A stretch of 64,000 nucleotides of DNA from NCBI GenBank assembly GCA_016271365.2, contig JADMNL010000028.1:57926001-57990000 (forward strand), given 5' to 3'. The position numbers and the translations under genes were made by a program. The notes beneath the pieces were generated by a model that saw only the letters and a program-made list of their open reading frames with translations, was not told the DNA's origin and searched no databases. Shown here piece by piece: positions 46,926-58,109 of the stretch (positions are counted from its first letter, which is position 1; each line of letters starts with the position of its first letter). The DNA is from Neoceratodus forsteri (lineage: Eukaryota; Chordata; Ceratodontiformes; Ceratodontidae).

Positions 46926-47205
46926 CACTTATGGTTCGTGAGTCACAGAGTGAGTATCACTGATCTACAAGTTTCCAAAGTTCCATCCTACCTACATCCA
47001 TCTAAGGTACTACTCCTACTTCTCAGATCCAATTCCCATATACAGCTTGTCCTACCAACCTGGTTCCAGATCTTGTCAGGAAGGACATTATCAAAGGGGA
47101 AGACATCAGTCTTGTAACCCATCTTATATCCTCCTATGAAACATTTAATTTCATTTCATTTTTAATTTTTAGACTTGTAAGCAGGATGAGCAAAACTGCT
47201 TATTT

Positions 47206-48806
47206 TCACCAGCAATAAGTTACAAATGACACAAGCATACAGATCCATACATACAAACATGAAAGATTATATGAAATACAAAATACAAAACCATAAATAG
47301 CATTGCAAATATTCAGTAAAACATGTGCAATTATATTATCCATCAACCAGTATTTTAGTCTAGATTTAAAAGACCACAAAGTATTACTTTGTACAATATC
47401 AACAGGTACTGAATTAAAAAACAGCGGGGCCCTATACAATATAGATCTCTGTCCAAGAACAGTACGAAACAGAGGAAGTTCAAAAGTACATTTAGATTGA
47501 GACCTAGTTCCATAAAGGTTCGAGAACCTTGAAAATAAGGACATAACTGTAGGAGATAGAAGACCATGCATAACCTTATAGAGCAGAATGCCTAATTTAT
47601 ATGAAATTCTATTTTCTAAGGACAAACAATTAGAACTCTTAAACAAAAAACAATGGTGGGTTCTATAAGGGGCATCAAGCATAAAGCGTAGAATTGAAAT
47701 ATATAGCACCTTAAGCTTATCTAAAAGAGTACCAGAGAAGGATGAATAAACAATGATACTGTAATCCGTAACACTCATTAGGAAACTATGAGAGAGAAGA
47801 AACCTGGAATCTTTTGTCAAAAAATGCTTAACCCTATACAGTAAACCTAACCGCTGATGGAGTATTTTCCTTAGAATATTCAAGTGGGCTTCAAAAGACA
47901 ATTTTGGATCAAACATTATCCCCAAATATTTCAAATTGTTCACAAATTCAATGACCTTGCCATCCAATGTATGAATCTGAGGAATATTAACACTTTCAAT
48001 AATTTTGTTGGAAAATAACATAATTTTAGTTTTACTTGAATTAAGTGCCAAACAATTTACAAAGAGCCAATTCTGGAAAAAATCAAAATCAAATTGGACA
48101 TCTGCCAATGCATCATTGGGATGAGAAGTAACACTGTATATTACAGCATCATCAGAATAAAAAATCAAAGATGTATGAGAACATACTGTAGGAGCAGAAT
48201 TCATATAGAGTGAAAAAATCAAGGGGCCAAGAATGGACCTTGAGGTACCCCACATTTAATAGTACTAAAAGAGGAAATACAATCAACAATTTGAGTACAA
48301 TGAGATCTTTTCATAAGATAATCAAAAAAAAAAACAGAAACATTTTCAGAAAAGTGTAAGTTAGAAAGAATGCCTTTTAATAATTCATGCTCCACCAAGT
48401 CGAAAGCCTTGGTGAAGCCCACAAAAAGTGCCGCTACAGTTTGTCCTTTATCCAAGGCACCCTGTATGGCACTAGTGAACCCCACCATGGCTGTCTCAGT
48501 ATTGTGTAAAGGCTTAAAGCCATGTTGACAATCAGTAAGCAAGTTATTTTTGTTTAAGAAATCAAAAGTTTGATCCATAATAATTTGTTCCAGAATTTTT
48601 GAAAGAGATGATAGCAAGGAAATCAGATGATAATTGGTTAAAACTGTAGAATCTCCAGATTTCAAAACAGGAGTGATTATGGTCTTCTTCCAGAGACTGG
48701 GAAAAGCCCCTATAGACATAGAAAAGTTAAACAAAACAGAAAGAGGAAAAGAAAAGGAATTTATTCCTAATTTTATTACTCGAAAATCTATTTCATCATG
48801 AAGCAA
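47206..48806 (-). pseudogene. LINE reverse transcriptase and C-terminal domain
   Basis: Two overlapping frames encode it. 48806-48219 carries ITPVLKSGDSTVLTNYHLIS, LSKILEQIIMDQ, CQHGFKPLHNTETAM, VGFTKAFDLVEH and CGVPQG. 48255-47206 carries LIFYSDDAVIYS (catalytic box; the usual FYADD has become FYSDD), LALNSSKTKIMLFS, NLKYLGIMFDPKLSFE and the C-terminal RAPLFFNSVPVDI. The frame break lies at the VPQG region near 48230-48255. The 349-codon second frame is still open, which suggests a moderately young copy. Confidence 0.85.
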
Positions 48807-50606
48807 GTAAGGTCGGGATCTAGTTTCAAAACATATTCCTTAATTAATTCAGGAGAAACATAATTAAAACTAACTTTAGAGTTTACAGGTAAGGAGGCAT
48901 TCGATAATGGGTCATGGAAAGGCACTCTATACCCATCCAGGTTACCAAAAAATTTATTGAAAGTTTCAGAGACTAATATGGAGTTACTAATCAAGTGATC
49001 TCTAGATTGGATAGCAATTTCAAATTTTTTTTTACCCCATCCAATCAAACTATTTAGAGTAGCCCAAGTGTGTTTAGGATTACCAAAATACTTTTTTTGC
49101 TCAGAGAAAAAAAAAGCAGTTTTAGCTTTACGAATGAATTTCGGATTTGCATTGATTCCTACAAGACTTATAAATTAAAAAATGAGAAAGATCAGAACTA
49201 TCCTTGTACTGTTTCCAGCTTTTATCCCATAATTGCATTAGATGAAGCAGATCAGAGAAAATCCACTTATGCTTACTAGCCTTAATCCTCATTCTCTTCA
49301 AGGGTGCGAGCTTGTTAACCACCCTTAAATAGCCAGAAATAAATACATCCAGCATTACATCAAGATCCCTGATGGATTCAAGTCCAGTCCAGTTGATTTC
49401 AGAGCAAGCAGTTTCTACCATAATAGATGTAAGAGACTTAATATTTCTAAATTCAATATATTTTGGTGGTTGTTTACCAAGTTTAACTGACCACAAACAA
49501 AAAACTGGACAGTGGTTACTCAATACATCAGACAATACCTCTGAACTAACAATCCGGTCTGGGTGCGTGACTGCAATCCAATCAAGTATGGTCCCCAGGC
49601 CAGACCTACGGTTAAACCTAGTTACCTCCTTAATCAACTGGAATAGACCCAGGTCCATCAGGAAATCTTTAACAAAAGTACTAGTCTCTTCAGCCCACTC
49701 ACAGTTAAAATCACCACAGAGTAACCACTCTCTGTGCACCGGAAATTGACATTTTACCTCAGAAATGAGGTTTAAACCAGACTCTATAAGTCCAGGGAGA
49801 ACATAGATAGAACTAATAATAAGGTGCTTATTCTGACCAAGAAGCAAATTTATAGAAATTAGGTCACAACCGAAATTTTGTGGAGAATGATGAATAGGAG
49901 AACATTTAAATTTTCTTTTAACATAAATCATAGTCCCACCCCCATGTTTACCTTTCCTGTCCTTTCTACAATGCTCATAACCCTCCAAAAAAATGTCAGA
50001 ATCATTCATTTTATCACTGAGCCAAGTTTCAGACAGTGTAATAATATCAAATCTATATTGTTCAACCCAAGCAACAGACTGAGTCCACTTTTTCTGGTAA
50101 ACTTGGATGTTCAGGTGAATAATCTTAATGCAAGAATTAACCAATTGAGTAGCATTATTAAAAGGGCAAGTTGAAACATTCTCATTAACTCCTATAGAGC
50201 CTGGGCCAGGGTGAGGATGTACAGAGCCAGATATTAATGACATAAGGACTAAGATCCTTTGTAGCCTAATTTTGTTCTCAAAATGTCGTTCCCGTTTTGT
50301 ACAATGCTTTATAATCTTATAGGAATCATTAGATAAACTTAAAATCAAGCAACAAAAAGGGAAGGACTTTACAGAAAGCACTGAGGCATAATCCAAGTTA
50401 CCCCCATAATCTCCCACTATAAAAATACTAAACTGTGTAGGGGACAAACTAAGATTAGTAGACTCAATCTCCATAGAAAAGCCCACATTTATTCTAATTG
50501 GAACATGGGTATCAAAGTTACTCAGAACAAAAAAAAGCCCCAAACAGTTAGCCAATACATGATCAATATTTTGAGAGCCCCGCCCAAACAAACAAATCAA
50601 TACCAA
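48788..50606 (-). pseudogene. LINE N-terminal region and APE endonuclease
   Basis: The main frame 50606-49128 is open for 492 codons. After a hydrophobic N-terminal stretch comes LMSLISGSVHPHPGP, a 2A-like motif ending PGP (50202-50226). The endonuclease follows with IKIIHLNIQ, FDIITLSETWLSD, KHGGGTMIYVK, WLLCGDFNCEWAE, GTILDWIAV and LSNHCPVF (usual SDH has become SNH). A second frame, 49048-48788, continues toward the RT. The protein would nick target DNA for target-primed reverse transcription. Confidence 0.8.
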
Positions 50607-50781
50607 ACATATAATAATACTAAATCATATATAAATGTTAAAAATAAGCTAAAAACAAATTATCCTACAATAATCATTAAGTGTAGCATTAGTAAATCAC
50701 ACACCTGATAGGTTACAATATGAACTTTAAAAGGTTTATTTCCTCTTAGGAGTGGCGCTCGCACCATTCACTACCACTCGC

Positions 50782-51275
50782 GCTAGCGAGTGGCGCTGAA
50801 ATTTAAAGAGGCAAACCACGCCTCCAATATTGATGTCAGCTGCTGGCTCCCCGAAGCCCCCTGCACACTGAACTCAAATAAACACAATGGGGAAAGTCAA
50901 AGTCAGATGAAATAAAGCACAGTCTCTCACACTGGTCTGACGTCTTCTTCACTCATTGCTCGTACAACACAGGCAGGGGTATTAGCAATGGGAGGCAAGC
51001 AGGGTTGTCCGAATCAGGAAACAAAACAGCAGCTAGCAAGTGGTGCTGAAATTTAAAGAGGCAAACCACGCCTCCAATATTGATGTCAGCTGCCGGCTCC
51101 CCGAGCCCCCTGCACACCCAACTCAAATAAACTCAACAGGGAAGTCAAAGTCAGATGAAATAAAGCACAGTCTCTCACACTGGCCTGACGTCTTCTTCAC
51201 TAGTTGCTCGTAAAACACAGGCAGGGGTATTAGCAGCGGGAGGTGAGCAGGGTCGTCCGAATCAGGAAACAAAAC
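50782..51275 (-). promoter_or_regulatory. Two tandem 250-bp 5' units of the LINE
   Basis: Units 50782-51031 and 51032 to about 51275 share GCTAGCRAGTGGYGCTGAA, AGAGGCAAACCACGCCTCC, ATATTGATGTCAGCTGC and CAGTCTCTCACACTGG at a 250-bp period, with few differences. They lie at the 5' end of the minus-strand LINE, where other LINEs (for example mouse L1) carry repeated promoter monomers. A short perfect hairpin CCACTCGC-GCTA-GCGAGTGG is at 50774-50793. Promoter activity is inferred from position only. Confidence 0.65.
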
Positions 51276-51299
51276 AATAGAAAGCAGGATTGTTTCCAA

Positions 51300-51953
51300 G
51301 ACCCTGAGCTCCTAAAGAAATTAACAGTTGTGGAATTTGTTGCTGCCTGCTCTATTATTGTGAAACTGTCTGTGAGGCATTCTCATCCAGGTATGAAGAA
51401 CTGGACTCCTACCTGTAGTTTGTTGTTGATCTAGCCATTCGTTATGGTGGCACGCAATTTTACGATTATCATAAATCATTCTCAGCTAAAGCATCAGCTG
51501 ATTTATTGAAGTTCAGTGCTTGTATGTCTTGGACTTCACTCAACAGTTAGTTATTTTGTATACAGTTTGCTTTGATAAGGGCACTGAAGTGTGCAATCTG
51601 TGGTTCCTTTTCTCATTTGTCTGCCTTATGTCCTTTAACCGTCAGTTCTAATCGACCACCAGCCGCATCTACTGCAACTCACCCATCCACCTCACAACAT
51701 GTCTTTTATGCGCCCAAAAATCTCTTGGATAAAAAGGATCATGCAACAGTTTTTTTCTGCTGGTTGAGTGGTTTGTAACAATTTCAGTGAAATTGTCTGC
51801 TTCACTTCATCCTGTACGCTTCTTCATATTTGCAGGCACTGTGGGGAAGCGCATTCGAAATTGGTCTGTCATCATAAAGATAATTCTGTCCACGCTCCAG
51901 GTTACAAAAGACATTATGCCCATCCATTGACATCGGTCAATATTTTTCATTGA
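51300..51953 (+). pseudogene. DIRS/Ngaro-like gag, C-terminal part with zinc fingers
   Basis: After LKKLTVVEFVAACSI and DLAIRYGGTQFYDYHK, typical of YR-retrotransposon Gag, three Cys/His clusters follow. CAICGSFSHLSALC (C-X2-C-X4-H-X4-C) lies at 51590-51631. A CCCH-type cluster C-X7-C-X4-C-X3-H lies within CNNFSEIVCFTSSCTLLH (51774-51827). CRHCGEAHSKLVC lies at 51831-51869. These would bind nucleic acid. Stops between the clusters show decay. Confidence 0.7.
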
Positions 51954-52169
51954 CATCAGCTGTTGTCAACTCATCCTTCCGAATCTCTCATGCAATTCCT
52001 AATTTGATGTCTTTCCAACAGATTTCACACAGGACTTCATTCTGTCGTTACCGTATCTGTTCAGTGCCCCAGTCTTAAATCTGCTATTGCTGACCTGCAG
52101 GTCATGGATTCATTGCTGACCAAAGAACTGTCAAAAAGGGTATCTAATTGGTCCCTTTGCAGCTCCCCC

Positions 52170-52730
52170 TTTTCCATCGTTTCATATAAGCCCTATAGGA
52201 ATAGCCACCCAAAAGTATTCAGGAAAGAAACGTGTGATAATCAACTTGTCAGCGCCTGATTCCACAACAGATCCAAGAATTAACTGTCTCATTCCATCTA
52301 AAGATTATTTTCTTTTCTATGCACAAACTGACAGTGCTATTAAATTCATTAAACTTGCTGTCAAGGTGCTTGGTTAACTAAAGCAAATATTACAGATGTC
52401 TTCAAATTGTTTCCGATTCTTCCTTCCCTGTGGCACGTTTATGGAATATATTGGAGAAATTAGTACTATTTTGCTGTTTGTTTTCCTTTTGGATGTAAAA
52501 GTAGCCCAAGTCTCTTTGATACCTTCTCAAGTTTCTTGTGTTGGATTCTGTTGAACATGTTTAGACAGCCATTCATCTTGCATCTCTTGGACAATTTCCT
52601 TCTCATCAATTCTTCTGTATCTCCTCCAGCCTTGAGCATCACCTGTCTTCGGCGACTATTCTCCACCCTTAACATTCCTTTGGCAGATGACAAAACAGAA
52701 GGACCCATTCATACTTTACAGTTCTGAAGT
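52170..52730 (+). pseudogene. DIRS/Ngaro-like reverse transcriptase
   Basis: Read across frames, the YR-retrotransposon RT motifs are in order: an IINLSAPD block, CLIPSKDYFLFYAQTDSAI, TKANITDVFKLFPI, PSLWHVYGIYW, FPFGCKSSPSLFDTF and HLLDNFLLI at about 52575-52610. The catalytic LLDD-type box has an Asn in place of the second Asp. PLADDKTEGP follows near 52680. The INLSAPD..DAFKL..PSLWH order is characteristic of DIRS/Ngaro RT rather than Gypsy or LINE. Confidence 0.8.
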
Positions 52731-52979
52731 ATTGAATTAGATACAGTACTATTAAAATGCAAGTACACCTTCCCCAAGAGAAATTACACAGAATGTTGAA
52801 CCTGGTTTCTTTGTTTTTAAAGAAATGATCCTATACAAAAAGAGAGCTTCTTTCTATATTGGGCTATCTCACTTTTGTTATAAGAATTATTCCACAGGGC
52901 CAGAGTTTTACTTCAAACCTACTCTCTCTCTCTCTAGCCCATTCAGTTATACCTTTGGACCATCATGTAACTATTAATG

Positions 52980-53455
52980 GTGCCAGCCTGCCATCCATTC
53001 AGACCTAGCCATGTGGTCACTTTTTTCTAGCAGAATGGAATGAAATATCAGCGTCATACAAGGATTCCTCCCCTTCAGATCATATCTCTGCATTTACGGA
53101 TGGAACGCCTTCATTTGGCTTTGCTGCCATCCAAAAACTGCTTTGGTTGCTTGCACCTGGCCTCCAGAAACTAATAACCTTCCTCGGGTCCACTGAATTT
53201 CAGTTTTGTTTGACATCTACCCCATTGTTTCAGCCTCACTCATTTGGGGACCCTCACGGAACAATCAAGTAGTAACCATTTACACAGACAACCCTGACAG
53301 CCATAGCCGTTATAAAGTATGATCTTTCTCTAATCTCATAATGAACTTCTTGAGATGATTAACATGGATCTCCCAATTGTACCACTTTACTGTTCATTAT
53401 GTCTATGTACCTGGTTCTTCTAATGTCCTAGCTCATTGCCTTTCTCGATTCTAAT
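52980..53455 (+). pseudogene. DIRS/Ngaro-like RNase H
   Basis: The RNase H block of YR elements is visible across frames: a RMERL..FG-type region near 53090-53140, TIYTDNPDSH near 53274-53303 and YVYVPGSSNVLAHCLSRF near 53400-53452. The last motif joins directly to the recombinase frame. Confidence 0.7.
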
Positions 53456-54831
53456 TTCAGCAATTCAGAGCTGCCTTCCTGCAAGCAAATCAGGAAATGA
53501 CCCTTCCACCATTTTGGAAACTTCAAATAACGTAACTCAGCTCCTCAATGAAGCCTCTCAAATTATAAGGAGCTCCCTGACTCACTCTACTCGAGCAGCT
53601 TATAAAATAGCTTGGAATTTCTATTTTTTGTGTTTCGAAAAATGTGAACCCATTCCAAATTTCAGTCTCTCTCATTTTGGCATTTAGAAACACAGAAACA
53701 TAGAATTTGATGGCAAATAAGGACCATTTGGGCCCTCCAGTCTGTCCATTTCTATCTATCTACACTATTACATCAGACTGTGCCCAATCTATAGCTCTTT
53801 CTCCCTCCCCCCCTTCCTTTCCATTGTGATTCCTTTGTACTTATCCCATGCATTCTTGAACTCCACCACTGTTTTAGTCCCCACTACCTCCACTGGAAGG
53901 CTGTTCCAGGAATACACCACTCTTTCTGTGAAGATATACTTCCTCACATCTCTCTCCTGAATCTACCCCCTCCAGCTTCATGACATGCCCCCTTGTCCAT
54001 GAGCACCTTTTCTTCTGAAAAATACTCCCCCCTTTGTATCTTACTGCTTTTGGACTTTCCATTTGTCAGACACAACAATTAAACAACATACAGTATTTCT
54101 GGCACTCAGTTTAACTTGATGTCTTCCCAGAATCCAGTATCATATCTCTCTAACCTAGCAGTCAAAGCCTTTTTATAAGGTGTAAAGAAAAAGACTCCTC
54201 CAGACTCTTCCGCGCAAGAAAACCCATAGACTATAATCTATATGCTCAACTAATGCTTCTCCTACTAAATGGATTCTTCTGACCTGTTGCAGACCTGAAT
54301 TTACAAGCTACTATGACCCTAGCCTTCTTTGGATTCTTGCGACCTGGAGAATTTGCATCACCATCATCAGTTTTAAATCCAGCAACCCACCTTACTAATT
54401 ATTGTTTACAGAAATGTTCCGCAGATCACTTCGTCCTTACTCTGCCAAGATCCAAGACTGACAGACTCAGCAAAGGAGTCCATATCTTTTATTTTGCCAC
54501 ATAAAATACCTGGTATCCTATTCAAATATTGTAGTCCGCTGACAGACATCCTGATTCTGCTCATCCTCTTCTGTATACTGAGTCCTACTCCATTATGACT
54601 ACGTCCTGGTTCATACTCCATGTCACAACTCTGCTGTCTCACCTGGGTCTTGATGCTTCCTCCTCTTCAGGTCATTCCTTTAGAATAGGAGCAGCCACCT
54701 CAGCTTCCCAAAAGAACATCCCAGCTCACATTATCAAAGTCATGGGTTGTTTGACAGCTTCCTGCTTCGAAACCTATATCAGAGAACCAAATTCTGAAAT
54801 CTGCCAAGCTTATCAACAGCTAGCCTCCTAA
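53456..54831 (+). pseudogene. Tyrosine recombinase of DIRS/Ngaro-like element
   Basis: The N-terminal SAM-like part is in 53436-53687 (SSLTHSTRAAYKIAWNFY). It is cut by a CR1 tail at 53688. The catalytic part resumes at 54200: GFLRPGEF with the first Arg (54340), SKTDRLSKGV, then GHSFRIGAAT with the His-x-x-Arg pair (54673 and 54682), and CFETYIREP with the nucleophile Tyr (54775). All four core catalytic positions are still readable, but frames and the insertion disrupt the gene. The enzyme would integrate a circular cDNA by strand exchange. Confidence 0.85.
53688..54062 (-). mobile_element. CR1-type LINE 3' end inside the recombinase gene
   Basis: It starts with AAACACAGAAACATAGAATTTGATGGCAAATAAGGACC in plus orientation, read here only as two short landmarks: ACATAGAATTTGATGGCA and CCCTCCAGTCTGTCC. 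The body contains GAAGGCTGTTCCAGGAATA-like text and the reversed C-terminal region (GAAGATATACTTCC, ATGACATGCCCCCTTG). It splits the recombinase N-terminal and catalytic parts. Confidence 0.8.
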
Positions 54832-55118
54832 ATTTACAGCCTGGAGAGAAGGCTAACCTAATAATCTTGGATCCCAAGAGGTTTCCTCCACAAGGGGGTT
54901 CTTCCTCTTCTCTGTGTTATTCGTACTTTTCCATGAGTTGAAGGAGGTGGATTACATTACATCTCCTTTGTGCTTCTGGCTCTTTAGCTATAACTTTTTC
55001 TTTAGCCTTGAGACTATTCTCCTGGCACCTCTACTGAGGGTGGAAAACCAGAGAAGAGACAAGCCAAAGTATCACAGCAGTTGCACAATCACTGCAAATA
55101 CTGATGACCTTCCATTGA

Positions 55119-55207
55119 ATTAAAAAGGGTTTCCCTGCAGTTCAATGGGGGGCTGCCAGACTCCTCCCCCCCTTTTTTTTCCTAATTAAAGTCCTACAGT
55201 CCAGCAG
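55119..55207 (+). repeat. Right terminal direct repeat of DIRS/Ngaro-like element
   Basis: ATTAAAAAGGGTTTCCCTGC through AGTCCAGCAG matches 42768-42852, with a slightly longer C/T tract. Confidence 0.8.
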
Positions 55208-55690
55208 GTACTTGAAAATACAAGCAGATTCTGAAATTTCAGTCTGATTGATCTACCTTTAAAATTGGATAGACAGTTTCAAAATATGAGAGAACTGGTT
55301 GCAAATGTTCTTAAAGAATAAACATTTATGAGGTGGGTCAAATGGGATGCATATCTTACATGCTACAAACCTGCAGACTCCTTTACTGACATTGCAAATG
55401 AGATGTAATAGATTATTTTTGTTTTGTATTTGGTTGTGCAGAACCTACCATAATTCAAGGTCAGCTATATCAAGTGTGTACAGCTGATTTAAAGTTACTT
55501 GCTTATGTTGTCTCTTATTCTTGCATTTATTCATTTATTTATCCCCTGCTGCATAATATGTTTGTTGTATTTTCTTTGTTGCATTGTATTTATCTTTAAT
55601 GATAGAGCATGAGATTCATGTATATTTTATCCTTTTGTAATGCTTCACTTATAAACTTTCAATAAAATGTGTGTTAACAAGAAAAAAAAA
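55208..55690 (+). mobile_element. Probable retroelement 3' end with poly(A)
   Basis: AT-rich sequence ends with TTTCAATAAAATGTGTG (polyadenylation signal), followed ~10 bases later by nine A's at 55682. This is how an L1-type or processed 3' end looks, but no coding motif is recognised upstream, so the class is unknown. Confidence 0.35.
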
Positions 55691-55975
55691 GAATGGAAAT
55701 TTTCCTAGAGCAGGAGCTTAAAAGAAAGTTATGATTTTAATAACAGCTCAGAGGCAGAGATAATAGGCTTGCTCCCTCCCTTCTTTTACTGTAAGCACAG
55801 AAGCAATGAAACACTGTACAGACAAATACTGGGGTCAAGGACTCCCAAACTTCACCCTCCCAGTCTTTGCAACAGTCCATGGTGCACTCTATTCCCATCA
55901 TGCTTCTGATCCTATAAAGGATCGTTCCTGCCTCTACTAATCCTCTTCTTTGCCATAACCATAGCAACAGGCTAT

Positions 55976-56489
55976 TAAAGAGCTAGTGAAGTCAAAACAG
56001 GCAGACAGGAAAAGAATACTAATTTTAAGTAGTAGTCAGTTGTAACTTTTTATTTCTGAAGTATTTTTCTTTTTCCTTTTGCTCATCAGAAAGTATTCTA
56101 CGTGATAATATTGTGCTGGATGTGTGAAACAGCTCTTAGCCTGGCAGCTGACATACCTAACTCCACTGCCCCACACTACATCATCAGCATTATGATCTCA
56201 CTGACAGTGACATCACAGGTGAATGACCTGACAGTTACTCACATGCTGTACCTAAGCAACAGTGATGTCACAGTCAGTGAGGTCACAATACTGATGATAC
56301 AGTGTGGAACAGTACAGCAAGATATGTCAGCTGCCAGGCAAAGCTGTTCCACACATCACACTTACTAACATCAGGTAAGCAATATTCTGATTAAACAAAG
56401 GGAAAAGAAAAGGTACCTCAAATATAAAAGGTAATGGTTGGCTGCTCTTAAAATCTAATATTAGTTTTAGGCAGTACACTAGCTCTTTA
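55976..56489. mobile_element. Foldback (MITE-like) element, copy 2
   Basis: TAAAGAGCTAGTG at the left and CACTAGCTCTTTA at the right are perfect 13-bp inverted ends. The 514-bp interior is an imperfect palindrome and aligns with the reverse complement of 877-1389. The ends are better preserved than in copy 1. Confidence 0.85.
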
Positions 56490-56769
56490 GCTGTCTTTTG
56501 GAACTGAACTGCAAAAGGAACAACTGAAATATCACTGGAATAACTGAGATGCCAACCACCTTCTTTCTGGTTATCCTTGATCTCTAGGCATCTCATGCAA
56601 GACCTGATGAAAAGACAATGTATGGGGGGGGGGGGAGACTATGATCTACACTTCTAAGTCATTATTAAAATCCAGCCTCCTGTTCTTGGAAAATTGCCAT
56701 TTTAACACATGAGTTTGGAGGTTCCAACAATAGGCTTGTTCAAAGCCTTGTGTAGCACCACCTGTCTGC

Positions 56770-57656
56770 GATAAAACAATTTAAATGTAGTGTCTTTGGA
56801 CCAGTCAGCCATTTTCACAGTATCTCCCAGGCATATGCCACAGTGAAAGGCTTGACTCACCATGGCACTCCTGGTGGAGTGAGCCCCAAACTGAATCAGG
56901 TCAATTTATGTTTCCATCCTAGTCCAGCACACCTGTCTGGCAACTGTCAGGACCAAAAATGGGTTGTGAGGTTGTGCCAATGAAATAAGAAGCTGGGTCT
57001 GGCTGTGCACTGGGTCTCAGTTCTCTCCAGATAAGCTTGGAGGCACTGGACCACACACAGCTAGGGTTCCTCCTCAAACCTTCCATACGTGATACCTGGA
57101 GTGGAGATCTTGGAACTCCTAACCACTTCAAAGTGAATGCCTTCCACGGTCTGTGTCATTCTGGAGACCTCCAGGGCTCTAATATCTGACACCCACTTTA
57201 TGGAGACCAAACACAGTAGTATCGCTAGTTTCATAGACAGTTGTTTCATGGAGAGACCCTGATTAGGACCCCATTCGTGAAACAATGTGAAGATTCTATT
57301 CATGTCCCAGGTGAATCTATACCTCGGCTGTGGAAGTCTTGACCACTGTATAGCCTTGAGGAATCTACAAATTGATAGGACCTGACCCCTGAACCTGCCT
57401 TTGACTGAGTCATGCCCAGTAAAGATTGTCAATTGCAGTACACTGATAAACCTGTATGACTTTACACCTCACATAGAAACTCAATAATGTCTGTCACAAG
57501 TGCTGAAATGGGATCCAGGTGCTTTGAAAGACACCAGCTAGCCCATCCATTCCAGGCTAATTTGTATGTCGTCCTGGTTCTCCTGATCAAGACTGTTGGA
57601 AAAGACAGAAAGCTTCCTCCAAAAGTCCTGTGGCTACCAGGAACCCCTAAAAGCAT
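56770..57656 (-). pseudogene. DIRS-type tyrosine recombinase
   Basis: The frame 57656-57462 has LIRRTRTTYKLAWNGWASWC, the N-terminal helix region. The frame 57432-57061 has PRYRFTWDMNRIFTLF, LSMKQLSMKLAILLCLVS and VSDIRALEVS (first catalytic Arg). A third frame carries FGAHSTRSA with the His-x-x-Arg pair (His codon 56881-56879, Arg 56872-56870), and ADWSKDTTFKLFYRRQ follows with the likely Tyr nucleophile near 56780. The catalytic set is readable but spread over three frames. Confidence 0.8.
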
Positions 57657-58109
57657 CTATGCTGCCAATATCAAGGACTGTTCCATGATCAGGGATGAGG
57701 GTGGCCTGCTGGATCCACCAATAGATCTGGGACCCAGGGAAGAAGCATTGGGAGAGCTGCCGAAAGCTCTAGCAGCACTGGATACCACAGTTGGGCTTGA
57801 CATACTGGAGTCACCACTACTAATGAAACCCTCTGTCTTCTGATCTGGGCTACCATTCTGCAAATTAGTGCAAGGGGTGGTAAAATGTATGCCTTTTATC
57901 ATTCTCAGTTCTGCAGGAATGCATCCATGACCTCCACCAAGGGGTCTGGGTGCCAGCTGAAGAACCTCTTCCCCTAGTGGGCGAGTCCCAAAGCAAACAG
58001 GTATAGGCTCAGATGACCTCTTCTGTTGGCTATCTTGAGAAAAATATCATGATGAAGCTGAAAGTTGCCCGAGTATGCTATATATCTCAATCTCCATTCT
58101 GCTGCCTTG

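Larger units (their letters stand above)
43866..47135 (+). pseudogene. DIRS/Ngaro-like gag, N-terminal part, interrupted
   Basis: Three islands survive. At 43866-44045, a basic region (HGKVTSKSRQAIK). At 44694-45140, a coiled-coil-like LRDLLLQINSAISNLNAKV followed by a 24-codon tandem duplication (44975-45118). At about 47035-47135, an island with PTNLVPDLVRKDIIKGEDI and SLVTHLISSYE, which resembles the conserved Gag segment of YR retrotransposons. A SINE and a LINE fragment separate the islands. The coding part continues at 51300 after the next LINE. In-frame stops are common. Confidence 0.55.
47145..51275 (-). mobile_element. Near full-length Jockey-superfamily LINE with repeated 5' units
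   Basis: On the minus strand the order is two 250-bp tandem 5' units (about 51275-50782), an endonuclease ORF, a reverse transcriptase in shifted frames and a C-terminal domain. A 3' UTR ends in AAATGAAATGAAATTAAATG-like short repeats at ~47145. The insertion splits the gag of the DIRS/Ngaro-like element, because gag-like protein is readable just outside both ends (47035-47135 and 51300 onward). CR1, L2 or Rex1 affinity is not resolved. A precise target duplication was not found. Confidence 0.75.
42768..55207 (+). mobile_element. DIRS/Ngaro-like tyrosine-recombinase retrotransposon, nested insertions
   Basis: Direct repeats of 85 and 89 bp (42768-42852, 55119-55207) bound gag, RT, RNase H and tyrosine recombinase remnants, all on the plus strand in that order. 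No DDE integrase or protease is present, as in DIRS/Ngaro elements, which integrate with a tyrosine recombinase. The body is opened by a minus SINE (44440-44650), a minus LINE fragment (about 45180-46925), a minus LINE (about 47145-51275) and a minus CR1 tail (53688-54062). Without these it would be roughly 6 kb, a normal size. Direct rather than inverted terminal repeats favour Ngaro-like over DIRS1-like, but split repeats were not demonstrated. Confidence 0.75.

Noticed and set aside
47130..51290. GAAACA as the target duplication of the LINE
   Set aside because: The right-hand GAAACA lies inside sequence shared by both 250-bp units, so it belongs to the LINE and not to the target.
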